This document shows positions 1 to 8,026 of a DNA stretch of 32,774 bases, piece by piece (the stretch's first letter is position 1; each line of letters begins with the position of its first letter). The notes under the pieces were generated by a model. It was not told the DNA's origin, ran no database searches, and saw nothing but the letters and a program-made list of their open reading frames with translations. Made by a program: the position numbers and the translations under genes. The stretch is from NCBI GenBank assembly GCA_002335385.1, contig DCVK01000030.1, positions 1 to 32,774 of the forward strand, in the 5' to 3' direction. Source of the stretch: Candidatus Aminicenantes bacterium UBA2190. GTDB taxonomy: Bacteria; Acidobacteriota; Aminicenantia; UBA2199.

Positions 1-667
1 TGGCGATGCGCGGCGTGCCGCGCGAGCGCGAGGCCACGGCGCGGGCGGCGTCCTCGTCGATGCGCAGCCCCAGGATAGCGGCGCTGCGGTGGATGATCGC
101 CAGCAGCTCTTCGGGCTTATAGAAGTCGAGGTGGCAGGTGATGCCGAAGCGGTTGCGCAACGGGTTGGAAAGCAGGCCGGCCCGCGTCGTGGCCCCGACC
201 AGGGTGAAGGGCCGGATGTGCAGCGAGACGGTCTTGGCCCCGGGGCCCTGGCCGATGACCACGTCGATCTGGAAATCCTCCATGGCCTTGTAGAGGATCT
301 CCTCCAGGGCGGTGCGCAGGCGGTGGATCTCGTCGATGAACAGGACCTCGTGCTCCTCCATGTCGGTCAGGATGGCGATCAGGTCGCCCTTCTTTTCCAG
401 CACCGGGCCCGACGTGCACTTGATGCCCACCCCCATCTCGGCGGCGACGATGTTGGCCAGGGTGGTCTTGCCCAATCCGGGCGGACCGTCCAGCAGGACG
501 TGGTCGAGGGCTTCGTTGCGCTGGCGCGCCCCCCTGATATAGGTCTTCAGGTTGGCGACCTTCTGCTTCTGGCCGGTGAACTCACGCAGCCGCGCGGGGC
601 GCAGCGTCTGTTCGGGGGCCGTGTCCTCGCTGCGCTCGACCGGGTTGGTGACGTTCTCCGTTTTCAT
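1..667 (-). CDS. ruvB: RuvB Holliday-junction branch-migration ATPase (3' part cut by window edge)
   Basis: AAA+ motor that, with RuvA, drives branch migration of Holliday junctions during recombination and repair. I translated this frame by hand from ATG 667. It gives an N-terminal region (LRPARLREFTGQ) followed by Walker A GPPGLGKT at residues 61-68, Walker B FIDEIH, and the sensor-1-like segment LVGATTRAGLL, all typical of RuvB. The first 222 codons are present; the C-terminal part lies beyond base 1. The start overlaps the ruvA stop as ATGA, so translation is probably coupled. It is the last visible gene of the thiC-MBL-yebC-ruvCAB operon. Confidence 0.95.
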   Translation of the reverse strand, partial: MKTENVTNPVERSEDTAPEQTLRPARLREFTGQKQKVANLKTYIRGARQRNEALDHVLLDGPPGLGKTTLANIVAAEMGVGIKCTSGPVLEKKGDLIAILTDMEEHEVLFIDEIHRLRTALEEILYKAMEDFQIDVVIGQGPGAKTVSLHIRPFTLVGATTRAGLLSNPLRNRFGITCHLDFYKPEELLAIIHRSAAILGLRIDEDAARAVASRSRGTPRIA

Positions 668-1239
668 GGCTTGGCCTTCTTCAGCGCCATCTTGAAGAGC
701 GCCTCGAAGTCGTCGCCTCCGGGGTTGTCCTTCAGCACCCGGTCCGCCGCCGCACGGGCGGCCTTGGGCGGATAGCCGAGGTTGACCAGTCCGGATACCA
801 GGTCGCCGCCGAGGCGCGAAATAGCCTCCGCCGGCTCGGTTTCCAGCTTGCCGGTCAGCTCCAGGACGATGCGCTGGGCGGTCTTCCTGCCGATGCCGGG
901 GACGGCGCTGATGCGCGCCACGTCGGCGGCGGCGATGACCGTCCGCCATTCCGCCGGGGCGATGGCCGACAGGCAGGCCAGGGCCGTCTTGCCGCCGACG
1001 CCCGTGACCGCCAGCAGCTTTTCGAACCAGGCCTTCTCATCGGCAGCGAGGAACCCGTACAGGACGATGTCCTCGTCCTTGATCTTCAGCACGGCATGCA
1101 GCAGCGTCTCCTGGCCCACGGCCAGATGCCGGAAGCTGGAGACCGGAACCAGCAGCTGCAGGATCACGCCGCTGCCGGTCTCGACGGCAACGCGCCCGGG
1201 GCTGAGCTGGAAGATCTTCCCGCGCACGGCGGCGATCAT
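664..1239 (-). CDS. ruvA: RuvA Holliday-junction DNA-binding subunit
   Basis: RuvA tetramers bind four-way junctions and load RuvB rings. The 191-residue protein has normal family length. It starts MIAAVRGKI (OB-fold domain I), then shows the helix-hairpin-helix region with LLAVTGVGGKTALACLS around residues 75-92 and a second HhH motif ISAVPGIGRKTAQRIVLEL around 109-128. The C-terminal three-helix domain (GLVNLGYPPKAARAAADRVL) contacts RuvB. It overlaps ruvC upstream and ruvB downstream by 4 nt (ATGA) each, an uninterrupted ruvC-A-B order. Confidence 0.97.
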   Translation of the reverse strand: MIAAVRGKIFQLSPGRVAVETGSGVILQLLVPVSSFRHLAVGQETLLHAVLKIKDEDIVLYGFLAADEKAWFEKLLAVTGVGGKTALACLSAIAPAEWRTVIAAADVARISAVPGIGRKTAQRIVLELTGKLETEPAEAISRLGGDLVSGLVNLGYPPKAARAAADRVLKDNPGGDDFEALFKMALKKAKP

Positions 1240-1703
1240 CTTGCGCTCACCCCGTGGCAGTAGGCGACGGCAAGGGCGTCGCTCTCGTCGAAGCCCGGCG
1301 GACGGCCCGGGATGCCCAGGACCATGGCAGCCATCTTCGCCACCTGCTCCTTGTCGGCATTGCCGTAGCCGGTCAGGGCCTGCTTGACCTGGCGCGGCGC
1401 GTAGAGGCCGAGCGGCAGGCCACGCTGCAGCAGGGCGGCCATGGCCACCCCGCGCACGGTGGAGAGCAGCGCCATGGAGCGGATGTTCTTGCCCAGGAAG
1501 CCCTCCTCCATCGCCGCCTGCCCCACCGGATAGGCGCCGAGCACCCGGTCGAGCTCAACCAACAGCCGGCGCATGCGCGCGATGAAATCGCGGTCCGGCA
1601 GGCGGATGGTCTCGGAGTGGACGCAGGAAAAGCGCCGCTGCTCCTTTTTCACGATGCCGATGCCGAAGCGCAGCGAACCGGGATCCAGGCCCAGGATCAG
1701 CAT
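1236..1703 (-). CDS. ruvC: RuvC crossover-junction endodeoxyribonuclease
   Basis: Holliday-junction resolvase, 155 residues (family about 150-175). The RNase H-like fold is visible from MLILGLDPGSLRFGIG. The four acidic catalytic positions are all present: D7 in LGLDPG, E66 in AMEEGF, and D139/D142 in FDESDALAVA. Its ATG overlaps the last base of the yebC stop (TAATG), and its stop overlaps the ruvA start (ATGA). Start choice is secure because the LGLDPG motif begins at residue 4, as in known RuvC proteins. Confidence 0.97.
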   Translation of the reverse strand: MLILGLDPGSLRFGIGIVKKEQRRFSCVHSETIRLPDRDFIARMRRLLVELDRVLGAYPVGQAAMEEGFLGKNIRSMALLSTVRGVAMAALLQRGLPLGLYAPRQVKQALTGYGNADKEQVAKMAAMVLGIPGRPPGFDESDALAVAYCHGVSAR

Positions 1704-2455
1704 TATTCCCTGCTGAGCTTTTCGATCTCCTCGTCGGCGATGTCGAAGTTGGCCCAGACATTCTGGATGTCGTCCAGCTCCTCGAGCTTGTCGTAAAGCT
1801 TGAGCATCTGCTCGGCCTGTTTGCCCTCCAGCCTGACGGTGGTGGAGGGGACCTTGGCGATCTCGGCCGACTCGACGGAGATATGCTTCGCCTTCAGGGC
1901 CTCGTGCACCCTGTCGAAGTCCTCGGTGGCGGTGGTGATCTCGTAGGCGGTCCCCTGCTTGACCATGTCCTCGGCGCCGTTCTCGACGACGATCTCCATC
2001 AGCTCGTCCTCGCCGCTGGCCGACTGCGGCACCAGGATCACCCCCTTGCGGGTGAACATCCAGGAGACGCAGCCCGACTCGCCCAGGTTGCCATTGTACT
2101 TGCTGAAGACGTGGCGCACCTCGGAGACGGTGCGGTTCTTGTTGTCGGTCATGGCATCGGCGATGATGGCGACGCCGCCCGGCCCGTAGCCCTCATAGGT
2201 AAGCTCCTCGTAGTTGACGCCATCCAGCTCGCCGGTGCCGCGCTGAATGGCCTTCTTGATGTTATCGCTGGGCATGTTGGCCGCCCGCGCCCCGTCGATG
2301 GCGTGGCGCAGCCGCGAGTTGGAATTGGGGTCGCCGCCGCCGGAGCGGGCGGCGATGGTCAGCTCGCGGATGAAGCGGGTGAACATCTTGCCGCGCTTGG
2401 CGTCGGTGGCCGCCTTTTTATGCTTGATCGAGCTCCATTTCGAATGTCCTGACAT
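1703..2455 (-). CDS. yebC: YebC/PmpR/TACO1-family protein
   Basis: A 250-residue member of the widely conserved YebC family, described as a DNA-binding transcriptional regulator (PmpR-type) or, more recently, as a translation factor helping ribosomes through difficult peptide stretches. The start at 2455 gives the diagnostic N-terminus MSGHSKWSSIKHKK, and an AAGGAG ribosome-binding site lies just upstream, overlapping the end of the MBL gene. Further family segments are YEGYGPGGVAIIADAMTDN and NGNLGESGCVSWMF. The reading frame is open much further upstream (to 3709), but that part is only a shadow of the MBL and thiC genes. The position directly before ruvC is common in bacteria. Confidence 0.95.
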   Translation of the reverse strand: MSGHSKWSSIKHKKAATDAKRGKMFTRFIRELTIAARSGGGDPNSNSRLRHAIDGARAANMPSDNIKKAIQRGTGELDGVNYEELTYEGYGPGGVAIIADAMTDNKNRTVSEVRHVFSKYNGNLGESGCVSWMFTRKGVILVPQSASGEDELMEIVVENGAEDMVKQGTAYEITTATEDFDRVHEALKAKHISVESAEIAKVPSTTVRLEGKQAEQMLKLYDKLEELDDIQNVWANFDIADEEIEKLSRE

Positions 2456-2457
2456 GC

Positions 2458-3354
2458 TTATCTCCTTATGGTTATCGATTTTCCCTCTTGGGCCAAGAAC
2501 GTGCGCCGGAATTCCCGGCGGGCCAGCGCCAGCATCTCGTCCAGCTGGCCATCGGAGTACCTGGGGTCGTAATGGAACAGGTACAGGCGCTTGACCCGGC
2601 AGGCCGCCGCATTGCGCGCGGCCATGGAGACGGTGCTGTGGCCGAATCCCCGCCGCGAGCCGGCGGGCCAACGCGCCGCCTCCCCCGCGCCGGGAGCGCC
2701 GCCGCCGAAATAGTCCATCTCGGAGTACTGCGCGTCGTGCACCAGCAGGTCGGCGCCGGCGATGAAATCGTGAATGGCGCCGCTGAAGCCGGCGGGGCTC
2801 TCGACGTCGGTGGCGTAGACCAGCCGCCCTCCGGCGAAGCGGACCCGGTAGATGAGCACCCCCAGGCGCGGGTGCGAATCGTGCCGCGCGTGGGCCACCT
2901 CGAGGCCGGCGCCCAGATCGATGACGGCGGCGCCGTTCCGGGCGGCCAGCGGCTCGAAGCGCAGCCGGGCCTTGATCCCCTGCAGGGTGATCGGCGAATA
3001 GGGAGGCAAAAAAAGCGCTTCCAGCGCCTGCCGCGAGCCGGAGCCCCGGCTCTCGGGATAGTGCAGGACAATCTCCGCCTTCGGGTCGAACATGGGGGCG
3101 AAGAAGGGCAGACCCATGATATGGTCGCTGTGCAGATGGGTGAGGAAGATATGGATGGGCCGCCGCGTCCCGCGCCGGGTGCTCAGGCGGCGGCCGGCCT
3201 GGATGATGCCGGTGCCGGCGTCCAGGATAACGGAACGGCCGCCGGCTTCCAGCAGCAGCGAGGAGGTGTTGCCGCCGTAGCGCCGGGTCATGTTCCCCGG
3301 CACCGGGTAGCTGCCGCGCACGCCGAAAAAGGTCAGGACGAATTCTCCTTTCAT
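2458..3354 (-). CDS. MBL-fold metallohydrolase (PhnP/RNase Z-like)
   Basis: A 298-residue metallo-beta-lactamase-fold hydrolase. The N-terminus FFGVRGSYPVPG...RYGGNTSS matches the subgroup of MBL proteins related to phosphoribosyl cyclic phosphodiesterase (PhnP) and RNase Z. The zinc motif HLHSDH is at residues 73-78. Later candidate ligands are HARHDSH, the Asp in YATDVES and the His in GHSTVS. No cyclic-nucleotide-binding domain is attached. The substrate is unknown. The ATG overlaps the thiC stop (ATGA), and the stop is 2 nt from yebC, so it is an inner gene of the operon. The first ATG lacks an obvious Shine-Dalgarno and may depend on coupling to thiC. Confidence 0.85.
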   Translation of the reverse strand: MKGEFVLTFFGVRGSYPVPGNMTRRYGGNTSSLLLEAGGRSVILDAGTGIIQAGRRLSTRRGTRRPIHIFLTHLHSDHIMGLPFFAPMFDPKAEIVLHYPESRGSGSRQALEALFLPPYSPITLQGIKARLRFEPLAARNGAAVIDLGAGLEVAHARHDSHPRLGVLIYRVRFAGGRLVYATDVESPAGFSGAIHDFIAGADLLVHDAQYSEMDYFGGGAPGAGEAARWPAGSRRGFGHSTVSMAARNAAACRVKRLYLFHYDPRYSDGQLDEMLALARREFRRTFLAQEGKSITIRR

Positions 3355-4628
3355 AACCCGAGGTCTTCCAGGACCTTGTAGACGCAAAAGTCGCCGCACA
3401 TCGAGCAGGCAGCGGAACGGGTCGAACGCCGCTTCCTGACGCGCTGGAACTTCTCCGGGTCGAGGCACAGTTTTTCCTGGCCGGCCCAGTCGAGGCGCCG
3501 GCGGGCCTCGGCCATGCGCCGGTCCCAGTCCAGGGCGCCGGGAAGTCCCTTGGCGATGTCGGCGACGTGGGCGGCGATGCGCGAAGCCATGATGCCTTCG
3601 CGCACGTCCCCTTCGTCGGGCAGGCCGAGGTGCTCGGCCGGGGTGACGTAGCAGAGGAAATCGGCTCCGGCGGCGCCGGCCAGGGCGCTGCCGATGGCGG
3701 CGGTGACATGGTCGTAGCCGGGGGCGATATCGGTGACCACCGGCCCCAGAACGTAGAAGGGGGCTCCGGCGCACACCTCCTTCTGCAGGCGCATGTTCAT
3801 CTCCACCTGCGGCAGCGGCAGGTGCCCGGGCCCCTCGACCATGACCTGCACGCCGGCGCGGCGCGAACGCTGCACCAGTTCGCCCAGGGTCAGCAGCTCC
3901 TCCAGCTGGGCCCAGTCGCTGCCGTCGGCCAGGGCGCCCGGCCGCAGCCCGTCGCCCAGGGAGAGGGTGACGTCGAACTCGCGGGCGATGGCCAGCAGCT
4001 CGTCGAAGCGCTCGAAGAAGGGATTCTCCTTCTGATTGTGCAGCATCCAGGCGGTGAGCATGGAGCCGCCGCGGGAAACGATCCCGGCCAGGCGCGGCTT
4101 TTTCCTCAGCTTGTCGATCGCCTTCAGGGTCAACCCGGCATGCACGGTCATGAAATCGACGCCGTCCTCGGCCTGGCGGCGGATGTACTCGAGCATGCGC
4201 TCCGGGGCCAGCGAAACGAAGGGCGTCCCCTGCCGCGGGGCGTCGACCATCATCTCGTAGACCGGGACGTTGCCGAAGGGGATGGTCGCCCGGGACAGCA
4301 GGGCGCGGCGGATGGCCGTGACGTCGCCGCCGGTGCTCAGGTCCATGACCGCGTCGCAGCCGCAATCCAGCACAACCTGCAGCTTGCGCAGCTCGTCCTC
4401 CAGGCCGGAGAAATCGCCCGAGGTGCCGATGTTGGCGTTGACCTTGGTCTTCAGCCCCTTGCCGATGCCGACGGGACGCAGGTTTTCATGGTTGCGGTTG
4501 GCGGGGATGACGACGACGCCGGCGGCGATGGCCGCAACCAGCGCGGCCTCTTCCAGGTGTTCAGCGGCGGCCACCGTCTTCATCGGCACGGTGATCTCGC
4601 CAGCGCGGGCGTGTTCGAGCTGCGTCAT
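3351..4628 (-). CDS. thiC: Phosphomethylpyrimidine synthase ThiC, short form (BzaF-type paralogue not excluded)
   Basis: Radical-SAM enzyme converting aminoimidazole ribotide to hydroxymethylpyrimidine phosphate for thiamine. The 425 residues correspond to the short form without the N-terminal extension of proteobacterial ThiC (over 600 residues). Family segments visible are VKVNANIGTS-like (TKVNANIGTS), GCDAVMDLSTGGD, FMTVHAGL, VSRGGSML, LSLGDGLRPG, VEGPGHLPL and VTDIAPGYDHVTAAIG. The C-terminal cluster reads CSMCGDFC, i.e. C-x2-C-x3-C. The ThiC paralogues BzaA/B/F make 5-hydroxybenzimidazole and look very similar, and there are no other thi or cob genes here to decide. GAGGAAAG precedes the ATG. 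I see no TPP riboswitch in the 101-bp upstream gap. Confidence 0.85.
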   Translation of the reverse strand: MTQLEHARAGEITVPMKTVAAAEHLEEAALVAAIAAGVVVIPANRNHENLRPVGIGKGLKTKVNANIGTSGDFSGLEDELRKLQVVLDCGCDAVMDLSTGGDVTAIRRALLSRATIPFGNVPVYEMMVDAPRQGTPFVSLAPERMLEYIRRQAEDGVDFMTVHAGLTLKAIDKLRKKPRLAGIVSRGGSMLTAWMLHNQKENPFFERFDELLAIAREFDVTLSLGDGLRPGALADGSDWAQLEELLTLGELVQRSRRAGVQVMVEGPGHLPLPQVEMNMRLQKEVCAGAPFYVLGPVVTDIAPGYDHVTAAIGSALAGAAGADFLCYVTPAEHLGLPDEGDVREGIMASRIAAHVADIAKGLPGALDWDRRMAEARRRLDWAGQEKLCLDPEKFQRVRKRRSTRSAACSMCGDFCVYKVLEDLGL

Positions 4629-4643
4629 CTTTCCTCGCGGTCC

Positions 4644-4672
4644 AGTTTATCCTATTTTTTCGCCTAAATCAA
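4644..4672 (-). promoter_or_regulatory. Candidate sigma70-type promoter of the thiC-ruvB operon
   Basis: On the minus strand TTGATT (4672-4667), a 17-bp spacer and TAAACT (4649-4644). Predicted transcription start is near 4637, only about 9 nt before the thiC ATG, so the ribosome-binding site would lie at the very 5' end of the mRNA. Each hexamer matches consensus at 4 of 6 positions. Confidence 0.4.
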
Positions 4673-4704
4673 GAGAAAGCGGCCCCCGGCGACCGGGCGC
4701 TTTG

Positions 4705-4713
4705 TGCTATAAT
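4705..4713 (+). promoter_or_regulatory. Extended -10 promoter of addAB
   Basis: TGCTATAAT is a perfect extended -10 (TGn followed by TATAAT); no -35 is recognisable in the GC-rich stretch upstream. Transcription would start near 4720, about 10 nt before the addA ATG, leaving no room for a Shine-Dalgarno and none is seen. It diverges from the thiC promoter within a 101-bp gap. Confidence 0.6.
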
Positions 4714-4729
4714 CCGGGCAAGAATCGCC

Positions 4730-7700
4730 ATGGTCAGCCCCATACTGAAATACGAAGCGTCGGCCGGATCCGGCAAGACCTACCGCCTGGCCCTGGAGTA
4801 TCTCGGCCGCCTGCTGCTGGCGTTCGCCGGCCATGAGGGACAGGCCGGAAGCCCGCGGCGACGGAGGGAGCTGTTGGGATCGGTCCTGGCCATCACCTTC
4901 ACCGTCAAGGCCGCCCGGGAGATGAAGGAACGCATCGTGCAGAAGCTCAAGGGTTTCGCCCTCCATGCCCGGGGGCAGAAACTGAAACAAGGCGATCAGG
5001 AGTTCCTCGACCTGCTGGCGCAGGAGACCCGGCTGGCCCCGGACAGGATCGTCGGGCTTGCCAAAGGCCTGATCGAGCTGGTCCTGGCCAGTTACGATGA
5101 CTTCAACGTCATGACCATCGATTCACTGATGAGCGCCATGGTCAAGGCCGTCTCTCCCGACCTCGACCTGCCCGCCGACTACGAGATCGCCGTGGACGAC
5201 CGGGAAGAACTGCAATCCCGTTCCCGCGCCCTGCTCGCCGGCAAGGCCGACGGCCAATGGGCGATCATGGAGCGGACGCTCGCGGATTACAACCGGTACT
5301 ATCCGTATTCCGGCTGGAAAACCGATGAGCCTCTGGCGGCGAAACTCATCGAGATCCTCAATCGGCACATGCAGGAAGGGACGGCATTGGGAGAGGAAAC
5401 AAGGGCCGGCGTGGAAAGATCGTTCCGCTCCCTCAGGAAAGACTTCAAGAGGGAGCTGGACGGACTCCTGAGCCTGCTGCCCGAGGAGAGCGGGCACGCC
5501 AACGGGCGGGTGGTCAACAGCGGGCTGCGGGATGACGTGGCCGCCTTCCCCTGGGGTGAGGACAACCTTTTCTTGCTGGAGAAACTGCTGGCGAAGTCTT
5601 TTTTCCTGAAATCACTTCCGGGCGAACTTTTGAAAAAAAGCGCGCCGCCGGGTCTTGTCGCTGAGGTGGGCAGCGCCCAGGAGCGAATGCGCTCCTGCCT
5701 GCAGGAACTGGCCCTGAACATCAGCCTGCTGAAGACCCTGCCGTATTGCGAATTGTTCCCCGATTTCCTGAAAATGTGGCAGCAGGGCAAGCGGACCCTG
5801 TTCGTCAGGGAATTCAGCCGGGAGCTGGCCGGGCGCTTCGAAAAATGGGGAGAAAGCGGATTTCCCTACCTCTACCTGAAAATGTCGGACCGTTTCCGCC
5901 ACTTCCTGTTCGACGAGTTCCAGGACACCTCGACCATGCAGTTCAGGGCGTTGGCCCCCCTGATCGACGAGATGCTGTCGCATGAGCCGGCCTCGCTTTT
6001 CATTGTCGGCGACCGCAAGCAGGCCATTTACCGCTGGCGCGGCGGCAACAGCGAGCTCATGGAGGAGGCCCGGCTCAGGGAGGAGGTCCCGGCCATCAAC
6101 CACCTGAGCCGGCAGGAGTTCTCCGCGACCCTGGGCACGAACTGGCGCAGCCTGAGGGAGATCGTCGATTTCAACAACCGTTTCTGGAACCCGGAGACCG
6201 TTTCCCTGATCACGGCGGACGATGATCTCCGGCAAGCCATCCGCGAAAACTTCAAGGACTCGGCGCAGAAGCTCCCCGCCGGCGTGGAGAGTGACGGCGG
6301 CTACGTGGAGTTGACCTTGCATATCGCGGCGGAGAAAGACAGCCAGGGGGAATCCGCGGAGGCGGAACCCCGGGAAGATGAAGGAAACGCCATGAGCGCT
6401 TCCCACCTGGACGATATCGCGAGCATTGTCCGCCGGCTCCACGACGAGCATGGGTACGACTATCAGGACATCGCCGTGCTGGTTCGCAAGAACATCCAGG
6501 TCCGCGATATCGTTCGCCGCCTCGGCCGCGATGACATTCCCACTCTCTCCGACCAATCGCTGATGCTGGGGTCAAACCCGAGGGTCTGCGAGATCATTGC
6601 TTTTTTCAAGTTCCTTGACTATCCTCCCGACGACCTGGATTTCCATGCCTTCATCAGCGGCGAGATCTTTCACGCGGCCGCCCGCCGTGTCTCCCCGGGC
6701 GAATTCTCCCGCTTTTCCCAGGATGCCTGGTTCGGCCGCCGCGGCCCCCTTTACAAGGTGTTCAAGGAGCAGATGCCGGAATGCTGGGCGAAGCTGGTCG
6801 AGCCGTTCTTCCAGACCGTGGGGTTTCTTCCGCCCTACGACTTGTTTTCCGACCTGTGCCAGTGTTATCGCCTCTACGAGGACTTCGACGGCGATACGCC
6901 GTTCTTCCTGGCCCTGGGCGACGCCCTGCACAGCGCGGAGCTCGAGAAGGGAAACTCCATCGCCGGCTTCATCCGCCGCTGGGACAAGATGGTCGGGAAT
7001 CAGGAAACGCCGTCGGTGGCCATCCCGGAAAACACTCCAGGCGTCAAGGTCCTGACCATGCATCAATCCAAGGGCCTGGAGTTCCCGGCCGTCATCGTCC
7101 CGGTCGATCAAAGTCGCGAAGCGACCCCGGAGGCGATCTTCTGGGACGGGCAAAAGCCGTTTTACATCAATAAACCCCTGGCCCTGATCCAGGACCAGCT
7201 CAAGGAGACCTTCTGCCGGGAGAGCATCAAGGGGACGATCGACCTGCTCAACCTGCTCTATGTCGCTTTCACCCGGGCCCAGCAGGCGCTCTTCATCCCG
7301 GTCGCGATCAAAAAAACGCCGCCGCCCGCGGCCAGGGATAAGGACGGCCTGGTCAAGCGGATCATGAAGGCTGGCGACGTCGTCTGCCGGCATCCCGAAT
7401 TGGACTGGCTGGCCGGCAGGACGGAGCCATTGATCCGCGGCCGGCTGGCCAGGAGACCGGCGCCGGCGGAAACGGCCCGGCCGCCCCAAGCCGTTCATTC
7501 CAAAAAAACATCGACACGGTCATGGCAGTCCCGCTACCTGGTTTTCAAAAAAGCCACCATGGATGGCCGAGGCGACCGTTCGGGCGCCGAGCGCGGCGAA
7601 CGCGTTCATGACCTCCTTTCCCGACTCGGCAGGATCAGCGATCCCGGCGAACTGGAGTTGCGGGTGCGGGAGCTGGCGGCGAACGCCAACTGGTCGGACA

Positions 7701-8026
7701 GCGACATCCAAGCTGTTTCCGCTTTCCTGAGCCGCGCGGATGTTTTCGCCATCCTCTCCCGCCCCGGCGTCGTCTACCGCGAAAAAGAAGTGGTGGCCCA
7801 TGGGGGAGCGCTGCCGGAATTCCGGCGCCTCGACCGCCTGCAGGTCGGAGCGGACGAGGTCCTGGTCATCGACTTCAAGACCGGCAGGGAAAAAAGCAAG
7901 GAATACAACGCCCAGCTGCGCGGATACATCGCGGCCATTGCCCCGCTCTACCCGGAGCGGAGATGCAGCGGCTTCCTCCTGTATGTCGACCGCAGCGAGA
8001 TCGAGGAGGTCCGATGCTCGAACTGA
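4730..8026 (+). CDS. addA: AddA/RecB-like UvrD-family helicase with C-terminal nuclease
   Basis: Helicase-nuclease subunit of an AddAB-type complex that resects double-strand breaks for RecA loading. The 1098 residues carry the SF1A helicase motifs in order: Walker A ASAGSGKT at 10-17, motif Ia FTVKAAREMKERI near 63, DEFQDTS at 395-401, VGDRKQAIYRWRGG near 427, TNWRS near 469, VLTMHQSKGLEFPAVIVP near 775, and LYVAFTRAQQAL near 843. The last 150 residues form a RecB-type PD-(D/E)xK nuclease (FRRLDRL, VIDFKTG near 1045, YNAQLRGY). There is no cysteine cluster, as expected because the Fe-S cluster sits on AddB. The stop overlaps addB by 13 nt. Confidence 0.92.
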   Translation: MVSPILKYEASAGSGKTYRLALEYLGRLLLAFAGHEGQAGSPRRRRELLGSVLAITFTVKAAREMKERIVQKLKGFALHARGQKLKQGDQEFLDLLAQETRLAPDRIVGLAKGLIELVLASYDDFNVMTIDSLMSAMVKAVSPDLDLPADYEIAVDDREELQSRSRALLAGKADGQWAIMERTLADYNRYYPYSGWKTDEPLAAKLIEILNRHMQEGTALGEETRAGVERSFRSLRKDFKRELDGLLSLLPEESGHANGRVVNSGLRDDVAAFPWGEDNLFLLEKLLAKSFFLKSLPGELLKKSAPPGLVAEVGSAQERMRSCLQELALNISLLKTLPYCELFPDFLKMWQQGKRTLFVREFSRELAGRFEKWGESGFPYLYLKMSDRFRHFLFDEFQDTSTMQFRALAPLIDEMLSHEPASLFIVGDRKQAIYRWRGGNSELMEEARLREEVPAINHLSRQEFSATLGTNWRSLREIVDFNNRFWNPETVSLITADDDLRQAIRENFKDSAQKLPAGVESDGGYVELTLHIAAEKDSQGESAEAEPREDEGNAMSASHLDDIASIVRRLHDEHGYDYQDIAVLVRKNIQVRDIVRRLGRDDIPTLSDQSLMLGSNPRVCEIIAFFKFLDYPPDDLDFHAFISGEIFHAAARRVSPGEFSRFSQDAWFGRRGPLYKVFKEQMPECWAKLVEPFFQTVGFLPPYDLFSDLCQCYRLYEDFDGDTPFFLALGDALHSAELEKGNSIAGFIRRWDKMVGNQETPSVAIPENTPGVKVLTMHQSKGLEFPAVIVPVDQSREATPEAIFWDGQKPFYINKPLALIQDQLKETFCRESIKGTIDLLNLLYVAFTRAQQALFIPVAIKKTPPPAARDKDGLVKRIMKAGDVVCRHPELDWLAGRTEPLIRGRLARRPAPAETARPPQAVHSKKTSTRSWQSRYLVFKKATMDGRGDRSGAERGERVHDLLSRLGRISDPGELELRVRELAANANWSDSDIQAVSAFLSRADVFAILSRPGVVYREKEVVAHGGALPEFRRLDRLQVGADEVLVIDFKTGREKSKEYNAQLRGYIAAIAPLYPERRCSGFLLYVDRSEIEEVRCSN

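Noticed and set aside
1703..3709. A single 668-codon open frame read as a fusion protein ending in YebC
   Set aside because: The part upstream of 2455 is a low-complexity Arg/Pro/Ala-rich shadow of the MBL and thiC genes. The YebC part has its own ribosome-binding site and the diagnostic MSGHSKW start.
4629..4729. TPP riboswitch in front of thiC
   Set aside because: The gap shows none of the conserved CUGAGA or ACCUGAU elements, and the predicted leader is only about 9 nt.
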